This document shows positions 1 to 12,550 of a DNA stretch of 64,000 nucleotides, one piece after another. The position numbers and the translations under genes were made by a program. Below the pieces are notes generated by a model that made no database searches, had not been told where the DNA came from, and saw nothing but the letters and a program-made list of their open reading frames with translations. The first letter of the stretch is position 1; every line of letters starts with the position of its first letter. Source of the stretch: Acinetobacter nectaris CIP 110549 (GTDB lineage Bacteria; Pseudomonadota; Gammaproteobacteria; Pseudomonadales; Moraxellaceae); contig NZ_KI530723.1 of the NCBI RefSeq assembly GCF_000488215.1, positions 96,000 to 159,999 on the forward strand, in the 5' to 3' direction.

Positions 1-776
1 CCTAACATGCCTAGGAACTGCGCATCTGTCCCATCAAAACCACCAAGTCCCATCAACGTACTGGTTACTGGGTAGTTTAAAAGGTGTGCAATTTCAGTAA
101 GTAGCTCAGAACCATTACCTTGAACCAAACCACCGCCTGTATAAATTACAGGGCGCTTTGCTGTAATAAGCTCATCTACAGCCTTACGAATTTGACCAGC
201 ATGACCACGACTTGGTGGTTGATAAGAGCGCATTTTCACTTTATCAGGGTATTCGTAAGCGAACTTATCTACAGGGTTCGTTGCATCTTTTGGAATATCA
301 ATAACAACAGGGCCCGGGCGTCCACTTGAAGCAATATAAAAAGCTTTCTTAATAATTTCAGGTATTTCACTTGCATGACGTACTTGAAAGCTATGCTTCA
401 CAATTGGTCTAGACACACCCACCATATCTGTTTCTTGGAAGGCATCTTCACCAATAAGGTGCGATGCAACCTGACCAGATAGAACAACCATTGGAATCGA
501 ATCCATATATGCAGTTGCAATTGGTGTAACAGTATTCGTTGCGCCTGGTCCAGATGTCACAAGTACAACACCTGTTTTACCCGTCACTCGAGCGTATGCA
601 TCGGCCATATGCCCTGCTGCTTGCTCATGACGAACCAAGTAATGCTGAATTTTGTCTTGTCTAAAAAGTGCATCATAGATATGCAGTACGGCACCGCCAG
701 GGTAACCAAAAACCTGCTCAACACCCTCGTCCGCAAGTGCACGAACGAGCATTTCACCACCAGAAAGAAGTTCCAA
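1..776 (-). CDS. ilvI: Acetolactate synthase large subunit (partial, N-terminal ~258 residues)
   Basis: Catalyses the ThDP-dependent condensation of pyruvate with pyruvate or 2-oxobutyrate, the first common step of valine, leucine and isoleucine synthesis. The visible part is the N-terminal ThDP-binding domain: [15 protein letters not shown] near residues 23-37, the catalytic-glutamate motif RHEQAAGH (Glu about residue 51) and [12 protein letters not shown] further on. The 3' end lies outside the window. I chose a TTG start at 776-774 because an in-frame stop lies three codons upstream, an AGGGTGA ribosome site precedes it, and it gives the family's usual N-terminus [10 protein letters not shown]. 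ilvH probably follows outside the window. Confidence 0.9.
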   Translation of the reverse strand, partial: MELLSGGEMLVRALADEGVEQVFGYPGGAVLHIYDALFRQDKIQHYLVRHEQAAGHMADAYARVTGKTGVVLVTSGPGATNTVTPIATAYMDSIPMVVLSGQVASHLIGEDAFQETDMVGVSRPIVKHSFQVRHASEIPEIIKKAFYIASSGRPGPVVIDIPKDATNPVDKFAYEYPDKVKMRSYQPPSRGHAGQIRKAVDELITAKRPVIYTGGGLVQGNGSELLTEIAHLLNYPVTSTLMGLGGFDGTDAQFLGML

Positions 777-1266
777 CGTGATTCACCCTATTGTTTTTCG
801 CACCATATGGGAGACATATAGTACTTTTAATTTTTACAGTTGCTCTGCTTCTTTATAGCACAGCTTTAACGATTAATCTTGCAATAGGAAAAAAGAAGAT
901 TCAATGTGCTTTTTTACACACAAAACCTGACAAAACATGCTGGGATAAACATCGTTTTTTCTAAACATAACAACTCGGCTAGAGCGCATGCCCATTGCTG
1001 CCATTTTAAATTTGAAGGGTGGTCAAATAAAATGGATATACTAAGCATTCTTGTTTTTTCGGCATAAAAAGTCAAGGCTTCTGCTCTTTTTTCGTAATTC
1101 TTATCTAAGAATCTGCAATATGGAGAAAAAGGCGTCTATTCAGCTATAGTTTCAAAAAAAAATTACGACTTTTTACTTAAAATAGAAATATAAAAGAAAT
1201 TTTTTCCCATTGTCATACATTCTATTTATATTAATATTAAAATTTCATCAACAAATGGCGTAAAAA
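777..1266. other. Intergenic region between divergent ilvI and a small secreted-protein gene
   Basis: About 490 bp of AT-rich sequence separates two divergent genes and should hold both promoters. TTGTCA at 1210-1215 with TAATAT at 1232-1237 (16-bp spacer) is a possible promoter for the plus-strand gene. A 43-codon minus-strand reading frame (1004-873) precedes ilvI but has little branched-chain codon enrichment and no following attenuator. I see no RNA gene or clear terminator. Confidence 0.4.
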
Positions 1267-1599
1267 ATGTTACTAGCTCTCAAAAAAATATCTTTATTGG
1301 TATTAATACCATTATCTATTTCATCTATTGCATATGCTCAAGATTTTTATAAATGGACAGATTCAACTGGTTCAACCCACTATACAACCACACCACCACC
1401 AAAACAAAAAGGTATTGCAGCACATGGTTTAGTGAAAACATACAATAGTCCACTCAATGGCAATGGTGCAACAGGAAGTACAACTAGTAGTAATGAATCA
1501 AATTTTCCTCAGTCACCTAGTAACAGCAATGTTATGCCAATGACTCAACCTATTCCACAAAATGATGAACCACAATACGTTCCAGACCCACAAAAGTAA
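1267..1599 (+). CDS. Small secreted DUF4124-type protein
   Basis: 110 residues. An N-terminal signal peptide (basic MLLALKK, then a hydrophobic stretch ending IAYAQ) should send it to the periplasm. The mature start DFYKWTDSTGSTHYTTTPP is typical of the short DUF4124 domain, whose function is unknown. The rest is low-complexity, rich in Ser, Asn, Pro and Gln, and probably disordered. It stands alone between ilvI (divergent) and leuS (about 130 bp downstream, same strand). The ribosome site is weak. Exported small protein is a fair call; no function can be assigned. Confidence 0.7.
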   Translation: MLLALKKISLLVLIPLSISSIAYAQDFYKWTDSTGSTHYTTTPPPKQKGIAAHGLVKTYNSPLNGNGATGSTTSSNESNFPQSPSNSNVMPMTQPIPQNDEPQYVPDPQK

Positions 1600-1724
1600 G
1601 ACATTTTTAACCCCTATCTAAATAAGATGGGCAAACAATATAGAATTTATATTGCAAAATTCACTTTTATAGTGTTTTTGCGATATGCTGTATCAACTTT
1701 TAACTCTAATCCGTCATCGATTAA

Positions 1725-4358
<2,634 letters not shown>

Positions 4359-4373
4359 GGAAGAGGAAAAAGC

Positions 4374-4883
4374 ATGCACTTAGTCCAACGTCTCTCAGCA
4401 GTTATTTTAACTTTAGGTCTAAGTGTAAGCTTAGTGGGATGTGGCTTTCATCTTGTTGGCCACGGCCCCAATGCAACACCACTCGTATATCAGCATATGA
4501 AACTTGATTTACCATCCAATACAGCCAACTTAGGTGAAAAACTTAAAGTTTATCTGATTGGTAATGGTGCAACGTTTGACCAAGACCCAAATGCATACAC
4601 ACTACATGTGCTCGACTATCAATATCGTCGTCAAAAACTTAGTGGTCGTATAGCTGAAGTGATTTTACATTTAGATGTTACATTCCAAATTGAAGACCGC
4701 AACGGTTCTCCAATTACAGAACCTCGTACCATTTCAAGTGTAAAAAGCTATCAATACAATGTTGCAACCGTAAACGTCGATGATAACGAAGAATCTTATT
4801 TAAACGATATGCTTGTTGATGATGTTGCACAGCAAATGGCTCGTCAGATTTCAACAAATCGTTTACCAACCCTTTCAAAATAA
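4374..4883 (+). CDS. lptE: LPS-assembly lipoprotein LptE
   Basis: Outer-membrane lipoprotein that plugs the LptD barrel and helps deliver lipopolysaccharide (here probably lipooligosaccharide) to the cell surface. 169 residues, starting with a lipoprotein signal whose lipobox LVGC puts the acylated Cys near residue 23, followed by GFHLVG, a typical LptE start. The body has the expected RRQKLSGRIAEVILHLDVTFQIEDRNG strand pattern. The ribosome site GGAAGAGG is strong. It sits between leuS and holA, the usual gammaproteobacterial order, which supports the call since LptE sequences diverge. Confidence 0.92.
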   Translation: MHLVQRLSAVILTLGLSVSLVGCGFHLVGHGPNATPLVYQHMKLDLPSNTANLGEKLKVYLIGNGATFDQDPNAYTLHVLDYQYRRQKLSGRIAEVILHLDVTFQIEDRNGSPITEPRTISSVKSYQYNVATVNVDDNEESYLNDMLVDDVAQQMARQISTNRLPTLSK

Positions 4884-4896
4884 CTAATTATTTTGT

Positions 4897-5883
4897 ATGA
4901 AAATTGACTACATCCAAGCACTAAAACGCACACAAAATGCCTCAGGTGCTTGGCTTATGCATGGCCAAGAACCATTACTTGAACAAAATTTATTAGATCA
5001 ATTTCGCAAAGAATGGTCATCTAAAGATATAGAACGACAACGTTACGACATTCAAAGTGTGAGTGACTGGAAGAATGTCTTTAATGCATTAAATAGTCTT
5101 TCTCTTTTTTCGCAACAGCTTGCAATAGAAGCACATGGCAATATTAAGCCTGATGCAAGCGGTCTTAAAATGCTTAAGGCATTTCTTCAGCATAATGAGC
5201 AAAACCTGCTTGTTATTGTTATGCCAAAGCAAGATGGACAGAGCCTAAAAAGTAGTTTTATACAGACTGTCGAAGCCAATGGGACACTCGTTACTCTAAA
5301 TGCACCCTACCCCAAAGACAGACAACAAATCTTAGAAGTTGAAGCAAAAAAACTCTCTATTCAGTTAGAAAATGATGCTTGGACATGGTTACTTGAACAC
5401 CATGAACACAACTTGCTGGCTGCAAAGAATAGTCTCATTCGTGTAAATGATACTTTTCCTGATATAAAACATATTGGAATTAAAGAACTACAAAGTTGCC
5501 TACAAGACCAATCTCGCTATTCAACCTATGACTTAAGTGATAGTTTACTTACAGGAAATTTTGAGCAATCGATTAAAATTTATCAATATTTGATTGCAAC
5601 AGGTGAGCCAATGACGTTCATACTGTGGGTTATTAGCAAAGAAATGCGCTTGCTTATGCAACTCTTTGAACAGCCTCAAAATGGATTACAACTTGGTATA
5701 TGGAAAACCAAATTACACCTATACCAAAATGCGTTACGTCGCTTTCAGCCACAACAATTCCTCACATGGCCTCACCTATTACTAGAAATTGACCTTGCGA
5801 TTAAAGGTAACTCACAACAAAAACCAGAGCTGCTGATATTGCAAGCAATTGGTCAATTATGTGGTAAAGTACTCTTTAAATAA
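4897..5883 (+). CDS. holA: DNA polymerase III subunit delta
   Basis: Clamp-loader delta subunit, which opens the beta sliding clamp. 328 residues, close to the usual 340. The N-terminal AAA-like domain contains GAWLMHGQEPLLEQNLLDQFRKEW, matching the degenerate P-loop region of HolA, and the centre has SLSLFSQQLAIEAHG. The C-terminal domain ends ELLILQAIGQLCGKVLF. It starts 13 bp after lptE, continuing the leuS-lptE-holA operon. nadD does not follow; the next gene begins an efflux operon after about 110 bp that includes a hairpin. Confidence 0.93.
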   Translation: MKIDYIQALKRTQNASGAWLMHGQEPLLEQNLLDQFRKEWSSKDIERQRYDIQSVSDWKNVFNALNSLSLFSQQLAIEAHGNIKPDASGLKMLKAFLQHNEQNLLVIVMPKQDGQSLKSSFIQTVEANGTLVTLNAPYPKDRQQILEVEAKKLSIQLENDAWTWLLEHHEHNLLAAKNSLIRVNDTFPDIKHIGIKELQSCLQDQSRYSTYDLSDSLLTGNFEQSIKIYQYLIATGEPMTFILWVISKEMRLLMQLFEQPQNGLQLGIWKTKLHLYQNALRRFQPQQFLTWPHLLLEIDLAIKGNSQQKPELLILQAIGQLCGKVLFK

Positions 5884-5928
5884 ATTCGTATTGGTCAAAA
5901 GCTCGCTTAAAACTGTTTTAGACTAATA

Positions 5929-5955
5929 AATATGATAGCACAGCACTGTCATATT
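5929..5955 (+). terminator. Hairpin after holA, possible terminator
   Basis: AATATGATAG at 5929-5938 pairs with CTGTCATATT at 5946-5955 (10 bp, one G-U) across a 7-nt loop, followed by ACTTTTAC. The U-tract is poor, so termination is uncertain, but it lies between holA and the macA operon. Confidence 0.35.
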
Positions 5956-5996
5956 ACTTTTACAAGCCCTTTCAGATACAGCTACGTAGCTTCTAT

Positions 5997-7292
5997 ATGT
6001 TAAAAAAAATTAAATCCCTTAAATTATTAGTTGTACTTTTTATTATTCTTGTCATTAGCTTTTTTATTTGGCAATCCTCTAAGCCAAAAGCTGAACAACC
6101 TCAGTATATTACAGAAGCTGTGACTAAAGGCGACTTAGAAAGTACAGTACTTGCCACAGGAACATTAAGTGCAAGTAAAATGCTCAGTGTAGGTGCTCAG
6201 GTATCTGGCCAAGTTAAACATATGTATGTTCATCTCGGTGACCAAGTAAAAACAGGTCAAGTCATTGCTAAAATTGACTCAGAAACCCAAGAAAATACTT
6301 TACAAAATACAGCAGCGAACATTCGTAGCCTACAAGCACAGCATTTACAGCAAGATGCGAAATTGCATGAAGCAACACTCGAATACAACCGACAAAAAGC
6401 AATGCTTGCACAAAATGCGACACCACGTGCTAGCTTCGAAGCTGCTGAAGCAAATTATAAAACAGCATCTGCACAAATTAAGGTACTTGATGCTCAAATT
6501 GAACAAGCGCGCTTATCCGAATCAACAGCCAGAACCAACGTTGGTTATACACGCATTATTGCGCCTATCGATGGAACAGTTGTTGCTATTGTGACCGATG
6601 AAGGCCAAACAGTAAACTCAAACCAAACAACACCAACCATTGTAAAACTTGCACAGCTTGGACAAATGACTGTAAAAGCACAGGTCAGCGAAGCTGATGT
6701 GATGAAAATTGCAAAAGGTCAACAGGTCTATTTTACAACTCTTGGCGATGACCAAAAGCGTTACGCTACATTACGTCAAATTGAACCTGCCCCAGACTCA
6801 ATTGCAAGTGATTCTAGCTCGACCAACAGCGCGGTTTACTACAATGCGCTATTTGATGTTCCCAACCTCGATGGCAAGTTACGTATTAATATGACTGCAC
6901 AAGTTTATATTGTACTTAACTCAGTAAAAGATGCTGTTTTAGTACCATCTTCTGCATTAAGTAGTTCTAAAATTGTGCTTTCATCAAATGGTATGGCATC
7001 AGCAAATCAGCAAAACACATCACCTCAAGCACGTAAGTTAAACCTGACCAATGAGCAAAAAGAACTCATCAAAGACGGCAAAGCAAGTCTAAACTGTGTA
7101 CGTATTTATGATGGTGGAGATGTTTACCCTCAACAAGTCCTTGTTGGCATTAATAACCGCGTTAATGCTCAGGTCTTGGCTGGATTAAAAGAAGGTCAAC
7201 AAGTTGTTATTGCAGACAGCAATGATGCCTCTGCTGCTGATGCTAAATCAAATAATAGCCGTAAACGTAATGGCCCACCAATGGGAATGTAA
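5997..7292 (+). CDS. macA: MacA-type periplasmic adaptor of a tripartite efflux pump
   Basis: Membrane-fusion protein linking the MacB ATPase/permease to an outer-membrane channel. 431 residues: one N-terminal membrane anchor (residues 8-26), a barrel-sandwich lipoyl half (TGTLSASKMLSVGAQVSGQV), an alpha-helical hairpin (about 95-180, Gln/Ala rich), the second lipoyl half (GYTRIIAPIDGTVVAI) and beta-barrel and membrane-proximal domains. An unusually long Ser/Asn/Ala-rich tail ends in RKRNGPPMGM. The macB start follows 2 bp after the stop. Homologous pumps export macrolides, peptides or lipid-like compounds; the substrate here is unknown. Confidence 0.9.
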   Translation: MLKKIKSLKLLVVLFIILVISFFIWQSSKPKAEQPQYITEAVTKGDLESTVLATGTLSASKMLSVGAQVSGQVKHMYVHLGDQVKTGQVIAKIDSETQENTLQNTAANIRSLQAQHLQQDAKLHEATLEYNRQKAMLAQNATPRASFEAAEANYKTASAQIKVLDAQIEQARLSESTARTNVGYTRIIAPIDGTVVAIVTDEGQTVNSNQTTPTIVKLAQLGQMTVKAQVSEADVMKIAKGQQVYFTTLGDDQKRYATLRQIEPAPDSIASDSSSTNSAVYYNALFDVPNLDGKLRINMTAQVYIVLNSVKDAVLVPSSALSSSKIVLSSNGMASANQQNTSPQARKLNLTNEQKELIKDGKASLNCVRIYDGGDVYPQQVLVGINNRVNAQVLAGLKEGQQVVIADSNDASAADAKSNNSRKRNGPPMGM

Positions 7293-7294
7293 TC

Positions 7295-9298
7295 ATGACA
7301 AAGCAAGTATTGCTTGAGGTCAAAAACCTTGTTCGTGAGTTTCCCGCAGGTGAGTCGACTATTCAAGTTTTAAAAAATATTAACCTAAAAATTCATGAGG
7401 GTGAGTTCATTGCTATTGTGGGTCAATCGGGCTCAGGCAAATCGACTCTCATGAATATTCTTGGCTGTTTAGATCAACCTACCAGTGGTACATATACCGT
7501 AAAGGGTCAAGAAACAGGAAGCTTAGCAGCCGATGATTTAGCACAACTGCGTAGAGAGTATTTTGGCTTTATTTTTCAGCGCTATCAGCTTCTTAATGAC
7601 CTAACTGCAAAAGAAAATGTAGAGGTTCCTGCCATTTATGCAGGTGTTGAAACAACTGAAAGACAAGAACGCGCTAAAGACTTATTAACTGAACTAGGCT
7701 TAGAAGAAAAGTTAGGAAATAAACCCAACCAACTCTCTGGCGGACAGCAGCAGCGTGTTTCAATTGCACGCGCACTCATGAATGGTGGCGATGTTATTCT
7801 TGCCGATGAACCAACAGGTGCACTCGACTCTGCCAGTGGCTTAGAAGTTATACGCATTTTACGAGAGTTAAATGTATCAGGTCATACTGTCATTTTAGTC
7901 ACCCATGACATGGAAGTGGCTAAAAATGCGACGCGTATTATTGAGATCAAAGATGGTCAAATTATTAATGACCAAGCCAATACACCATCTCATCAAGACA
8001 TAACAACAACTCAAGTAACCAAACACCCAGAACAAACAACAGCGCTCACCCATAATGAAGATAAAAGCACAAAATCTTCTGCTTTATTTTCAATATTAGA
8101 CCGCTTGAATGAAGCATTCCATATGGCACTCATTGCAATGAATGCTCATCGAATGCGTACATTTCTCACCATGCTTGGCATTATTATTGGTATTGCCTCC
8201 GTGGTAACGGTTGTGGCTCTTGGTAAAGGTTCACAAGAACAGATTTTAAAAGACATTAGTAGTTTGGGTACAAATACCATTACTATTTTCCAAGGTAAAA
8301 GCTTTGGTGACAACTCGAAACTTGCCAATGTAAAAACACTTATTCCAAGTGATGCAAATGCACTTGCAAGTCAGCCTTATGTAAGTGCTGTTAGCCCTGT
8401 GGTAAATACTTCTAAAACATTACGTTTTGAAGAAACTGAGGCTACTGCAAGCATTAACGGTGTCAATGAAGACTTCTTTTTAGTAAAAGGTCTAAAATTT
8501 ACAGAAGGTCAGAGTTTTGATAACGCAAGTGTTCATTCACGCTCGCAAGATGTTGTCATCGACACCAATACACAACAGAAATTTTTTGGTCGCCTAAATA
8601 GTCCGATTGGACAAGTTATTCTTCTAGGCAGCGTACCTGCCCGCATTATTGGCGTTGTTGAGTCTCAAAATACAGCCATGGCATCAAGTGATACATTAAA
8701 TGTCTACATGCCTTATACTACTGTGATGAGCCGTATGCTTGGACAAACCAATGTACGTAATATTATTGTGCTTGTGAATGATAAGTACTCTACAAGTGCC
8801 GCAGACAATGCGATTGTGAACTTACTTTCATTACGTCATGGTGCACAAGATATCTATACCATGAACAGCGATAGTATTCGACAAACTATTGAAAAAACAA
8901 CAAATACAATGACTTTACTGGTCTCTGCAATTGCTGTGATTTCTTTAATTGTTGGTGGGATTGGTGTCATGAACATCATGCTTGTTTCTGTGACAGAACG
9001 TACCCAAGAAATTGGCGTACGCATGGCTGTAGGTGCACGCCAAAGTGATATTTTGCAACAGTTTTTAATTGAAGCTGTTTTAGTTTGCTTACTTGGTGGT
9101 GTACTTGGTATTTTTCTGTCTATTGGTCTAGGTCAGCTTATTGCACATGTTGCAAACGATGCCTTTACCCTATCTTATTCAACGGTATCTATTGTTGCAG
9201 CCTTCATCTGTTCTACGCTTATTGGTATTGTATTTGGCTTCTTGCCTGCAAAAAATGCAGCCAAACTAGATCCTGTTGCTGCACTTGCAAGAGAGTAA
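7295..9298 (+). CDS. macB: MacB-type ABC transporter, fused ATPase and permease
   Basis: Inner-membrane mechanotransmission ABC protein working with MacA and an outer-membrane channel. 667 residues. The N-terminal ATPase has Walker [10 protein letters not shown] (43-51), signature LSGGQ (147-151) and Walker B VILADEP (167-173). A Gln/Thr-rich linker (about 225-265) leads to the first membrane helix ([23 protein letters not shown]), a large periplasmic domain and three C-terminal helices, with the FtsX-like [15 protein letters not shown] loop. 667 residues is usual for MacB. It is tightly packed between macA and the channel gene. Confidence 0.95.
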   Translation: MTKQVLLEVKNLVREFPAGESTIQVLKNINLKIHEGEFIAIVGQSGSGKSTLMNILGCLDQPTSGTYTVKGQETGSLAADDLAQLRREYFGFIFQRYQLLNDLTAKENVEVPAIYAGVETTERQERAKDLLTELGLEEKLGNKPNQLSGGQQQRVSIARALMNGGDVILADEPTGALDSASGLEVIRILRELNVSGHTVILVTHDMEVAKNATRIIEIKDGQIINDQANTPSHQDITTTQVTKHPEQTTALTHNEDKSTKSSALFSILDRLNEAFHMALIAMNAHRMRTFLTMLGIIIGIASVVTVVALGKGSQEQILKDISSLGTNTITIFQGKSFGDNSKLANVKTLIPSDANALASQPYVSAVSPVVNTSKTLRFEETEATASINGVNEDFFLVKGLKFTEGQSFDNASVHSRSQDVVIDTNTQQKFFGRLNSPIGQVILLGSVPARIIGVVESQNTAMASSDTLNVYMPYTTVMSRMLGQTNVRNIIVLVNDKYSTSAADNAIVNLLSLRHGAQDIYTMNSDSIRQTIEKTTNTMTLLVSAIAVISLIVGGIGVMNIMLVSVTERTQEIGVRMAVGARQSDILQQFLIEAVLVCLLGGVLGIFLSIGLGQLIAHVANDAFTLSYSTVSIVAAFICSTLIGIVFGFLPAKNAAKLDPVAALARE

Positions 9299-9301
9299 AT
9301 A

Positions 9302-10708
9302 ATGAATACCTATATTACAAAAACGATTATTCCAATTTCAGTCTGTGCTCTTGTACTGAGTGGTTGTAGTGCTCTCATTAAAACACCTTACCAAGCACCT
9401 CAAGTCAATATTCCTGCAACCTTTCAAAAAAGTCAGCCCAATAATAAGCAAATTTCCATAGATACCTATGCAGATTGCTGGTGGACTTTATTTGGTGATA
9501 AGCATTTAGACCAACTTGTACAACAAGTACTTACACGCAATAATAACCTTGCTGTTGCAGGTCTTACCTTAAAACAAGCACGCTTAAAAGCAGGACTTGC
9601 AGAAAACCAACAAGGACTTCGTGTCAATGCATCTACATCTGTAGGTCATACCATTAATCTAAATAATGGTAGTGAACAATCTCAAGGCATGTCTATAAGT
9701 ACAGGAGTTAGTTATCAAATTGACCTCTTTGGGCAACTTGCACGACAAACTGAAAGTTCAAAATGGGAAGCTTTAGCAACTGAGCAAGACTTACAAGCAA
9801 CAGCTCAAGCACTTGTTGCAACAACAGCCAAACTTTATTGGCAACTTGCCTACTTACATGAAAGCAAAACAACGGCCGAAGAAAGTTTAAATAACTCTCA
9901 AAAGCTTTATAAACTTGTACATATACAATATACCGCAGGTGCTGTTTCCGATGTCGATTTAACTCAAGCAGCACAAGCCGTACAAAGCCAACAAGCCAAT
10001 TTAAGCCGTATTGCACAAAGTCTTGTAGAAACACGTACGGCTATTGCAGTTTTACTTCATATTCCTGTACAGCAGTTAGATATTACTGAACCATCTCGCC
10101 TGCCTCAAATTCGTCTTCCCCAAATATCTTCGGGTTTACCAGCCGATATTTTATCGAGACGACCTGACTTAAAAGCGGCTGAATTAAGATTGCGTGAAGC
10201 TTTAGCCAATAAAGATGCTGTCAAAGCCAGTTTCTATCCTGCAATGAGTCTAACAAGTGGACTTGGTGCAAGTAGTACTTCTCTTACACAGCTTATAAAA
10301 AATCCTGTCCTAACTTTAGGGGCAAACTTAAGCTTACCTTTCATACAGTACAATGATATGAAAAAGAGTATTGCTGTGAGTCAACTTGACTATGAGAAAG
10401 CAATTTTGCAGTATCGCCAAACGCTCTACCAAGCATTTGCAGATGTTGAAAATGCACTATCTAACCGTACAGAACTTGATTATCAAGTGACAGCCCAAGC
10501 CAAAAACTTAGCTCTATCACAAAAAGCCGAACGACTCGTGCTTGTACAATATAAATATGGTGCTGTTGCATTAAAGAATCTGTTAGATCAGCAAGAAAAC
10601 ACTCGCGCAGCTCAACTGAGCTTAGTGAATACCAAACAGAGCCAATACAATGCTTATGTCACACTCATGCAAGCATTAGGTGGTAGTCCAATCACACAAC
10701 TGCCATAA
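9302..10708 (+). CDS. Outer-membrane efflux channel, NodT/TolC-type lipoprotein
   Basis: Trimeric outer-membrane duct for the MacAB pump encoded just upstream (3-bp gap). 468 residues. The signal peptide ends in the lipobox LSGC (about 19-22), so the mature protein is probably lipid-anchored, as in the NodT family. Two OEP repeats follow, with characteristic LPADILSRRPDLKAAELRLREA between them. The C-terminal segment LVQYKYGAVALKNLLDQQENTRAAQLSLV is the usual end of the second helical repeat. Having its own channel gene suggests the pump need not rely on a shared TolC. Confidence 0.92.
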   Translation: MNTYITKTIIPISVCALVLSGCSALIKTPYQAPQVNIPATFQKSQPNNKQISIDTYADCWWTLFGDKHLDQLVQQVLTRNNNLAVAGLTLKQARLKAGLAENQQGLRVNASTSVGHTINLNNGSEQSQGMSISTGVSYQIDLFGQLARQTESSKWEALATEQDLQATAQALVATTAKLYWQLAYLHESKTTAEESLNNSQKLYKLVHIQYTAGAVSDVDLTQAAQAVQSQQANLSRIAQSLVETRTAIAVLLHIPVQQLDITEPSRLPQIRLPQISSGLPADILSRRPDLKAAELRLREALANKDAVKASFYPAMSLTSGLGASSTSLTQLIKNPVLTLGANLSLPFIQYNDMKKSIAVSQLDYEKAILQYRQTLYQAFADVENALSNRTELDYQVTAQAKNLALSQKAERLVLVQYKYGAVALKNLLDQQENTRAAQLSLVNTKQSQYNAYVTLMQALGGSPITQLP

Positions 10709-10710
10709 AT

Positions 10711-10740
10711 AAAAAAGGCGACTTAATAGTCGCCTTTTTT
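10711..10740. terminator. Bidirectional intrinsic terminator between the efflux operon and fabI
   Basis: AAAAAAGGCGACT pairs with AGTCGCCTTTTTT around a 4-nt loop. T-tracts occur on both strands, so it can end the plus-strand efflux transcript and the minus-strand fabI transcript (fabI stop at 10754). Confidence 0.93.
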
Positions 10741-10753
10741 ACATGAATAATGA

Positions 10754-11557
10754 TTATTCATCATCCATAATTGCTGGGCTCATACCTACAGTATTGAAGC
10801 CTGCATCTACATACATAATTTCACCAGTAATGCCTGATGCCCATGGAGAACATAGGAACAATGCAGCATTACCCACTTCTTCAATCGTTACATTGCGTTT
10901 AAGTGGTGAGATTTTTTCGTTTGCATCAAGCATTTTACGGAAAGATTTAATGCCTGAAGCTGCAAGTGTACGAATTGGACCTGCTGAAATTGCATTTACA
11001 CGAATACCATCTTGACCTAGGCTAGATGCTAAGTAACGAACACCCGCTTCTAAAGATGCTTTTGCCATACCCATAACATTGTAGTTCGGCATTACACGCT
11101 CAGAACCCTGATACGTCAATGTTAATAAGCAGCCTTGACGTGCTTGTAATAGTGGTTTTGCAGCACGTGCCATTGCAACAAAGCTATATGCGCTAATATC
11201 ATGTGCAACTTTAAAACCTTCACGGTCAGTCACATCTGTAAAGTCACCATCTAACGTATGAGCAGGTGCAAAACCAATTGAGTGAACAACCCCGTCTAAA
11301 CCATCCCAATGTTTTGCTAGTTCAGAAAAAGCTGTTTCAATTTCTGCATCAACAGCAACATCGCAAGGGAAAACAAGTGTAGAGCCAAACTTTTCAGCGA
11401 ACTCATCAACACGTTTTTTGAGCTTTTCATTTGGATATGTGAATGCTAACTCTGCCCCTTCACGGTGTAATGCTTGTGCAATACCATACGCAATAGATAA
11501 CTTACTTGCTACACCAGCGATTAAAAAACGCTTACCTGTTAATAGTCCTTGTGCCAT
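10754..11557 (-). CDS. fabI: Enoyl-[acyl-carrier-protein] reductase (NADH), FabI type
   Basis: Reduces trans-2-enoyl-ACP in the last step of each fatty-acid elongation cycle. 267 residues, a short-chain dehydrogenase variant: dinucleotide-binding motif [13 protein letters not shown] near residues 15-27, Tyr149, and the FabI catalytic pair Tyr159 and Lys166 in YNVMGMAK. The [13 protein letters not shown] substrate loop follows. Length and the [13 protein letters not shown] segment match the triclosan-target FabI family rather than FabV or FabL. It is a single gene bounded by terminators or gaps. Confidence 0.97.
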   Translation of the reverse strand: MAQGLLTGKRFLIAGVASKLSIAYGIAQALHREGAELAFTYPNEKLKKRVDEFAEKFGSTLVFPCDVAVDAEIETAFSELAKHWDGLDGVVHSIGFAPAHTLDGDFTDVTDREGFKVAHDISAYSFVAMARAAKPLLQARQGCLLTLTYQGSERVMPNYNVMGMAKASLEAGVRYLASSLGQDGIRVNAISAGPIRTLAASGIKSFRKMLDANEKISPLKRNVTIEEVGNAALFLCSPWASGITGEIMYVDAGFNTVGMSPAIMDDE

Positions 11558-11660
11558 TTTATATTCTCTCGTTAAAAGCTATTCGTGAAATAATGCCTAT
11601 TTTGGACATTTTTAGAAATTGCATAAAGCATCTTTTTTCATTTTTTTGGTCTTTTCATAT

Positions 11661-11691
11661 AAAAAGTCGCCTTTGCAGTTACAAAGACGAC
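11661..11691 (-). terminator. Intrinsic terminator of the BAX-inhibitor-like gene
   Basis: On the minus strand GTCGTCTTTG pairs with CAAAGGCGAC (one U-G pair) across a 6-nt loop, followed by TTTTT. It begins 27 bp after the stop of the gene ending at 11718. Confidence 0.85.
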
Positions 11692-11717
11692 CTCATAAAA
11701 TCATTTAGAAGAATGAA

Positions 11718-12449
11718 TTAGTCATTCGACAAAAGACCAATTAAACGTAAGAATGAAATATACATCCATACCAATGTTGCAAGTAATGAAATTGCACATG
11801 TCCATTCAAATGACTGTGGCGCACGTTGCGCTGCTGCATTTTCAATTAAGTCAAAATCTAGAATAAGATTTAATGATGCAATCACTGCAACAAATGCGGC
11901 AAAACCTATGCCTAACCAGTTACTTTGGAATACATATGGAATCGATGAGCTAAAAATAAGCCCCATGACCATTTGTACAACAAATACAAGTGCAATTGCT
12001 AAAGTTGCCGACATCACAACAGCTTTAAACTTTTCAGTCGCACGAATAATTTGGAACTTATACAGACCAAATAATGCAAGTGTCGTTACAAATGTTGCAA
12101 GCAGTGCTTGTAACGGTGCACCCGGATACTTCATTTGAAAAACAAATGAAACGCCACCTAAAAAAGCACCTTCAAATAATGCATAAGGTACTGCAAGCAT
12201 TGGGGCTGTATTGGGTTTAAACACTGTAACTAATGCAAGAATCATTGCACCAATTGCACCGACCAAACTTGCTGCACCTGCAATCGCAGTATTGATTGTA
12301 AGTGCACAATAAAAGAAAATGGCTAACCCGACTGCTGCTGCAATACCTGTTAGAAGAACTGACTTACCAATAGTCCCTTGAATGGTCATTGGCTTTTGAT
12401 AATCGGCGTAAGTTTCAACGCGCGTTAAAATAGGATTATTACTTTGCAT
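11718..12449 (-). CDS. Bax inhibitor-1/YccA-like integral membrane protein
   Basis: 243-residue multi-pass inner-membrane protein with about seven hydrophobic segments. The N-terminal NPILTRVETY and the TIQGTIGKSVLLTGIAAAVG start of helix 1 fit the bacterial BaxI_1 branch of the BI-1 superfamily, as does the acidic FDLIENAAAQRAP loop before the last helix. Relatives include calcium-leak channels and YccA-type regulators of FtsH proteolysis; which applies here cannot be told from sequence. Single gene with its own terminator, about 100 bp downstream of the next minus-strand gene. Confidence 0.85.
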   Translation of the reverse strand: MQSNNPILTRVETYADYQKPMTIQGTIGKSVLLTGIAAAVGLAIFFYCALTINTAIAGAASLVGAIGAMILALVTVFKPNTAPMLAVPYALFEGAFLGGVSFVFQMKYPGAPLQALLATFVTTLALFGLYKFQIIRATEKFKAVVMSATLAIALVFVVQMVMGLIFSSSIPYVFQSNWLGIGFAAFVAVIASLNLILDFDLIENAAAQRAPQSFEWTCAISLLATLVWMYISFLRLIGLLSND

Positions 12450-12550
12450 TGTTTAACTCTAATTTCTAAAGATTATTGAGATATACGTATTAGTTTAATG
12501 CTTTTCAAGGCGTCATCATATATTGCATCATGTGTTTTTGTAACTTCATT

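Noticed and set aside
873..1004. 43-codon minus-strand frame upstream of ilvI as a possible attenuation leader peptide
   Set aside because: It has only scattered Val/Leu/Ile codons, no clear ribosome site, and no terminator/antiterminator hairpins between it and ilvI.
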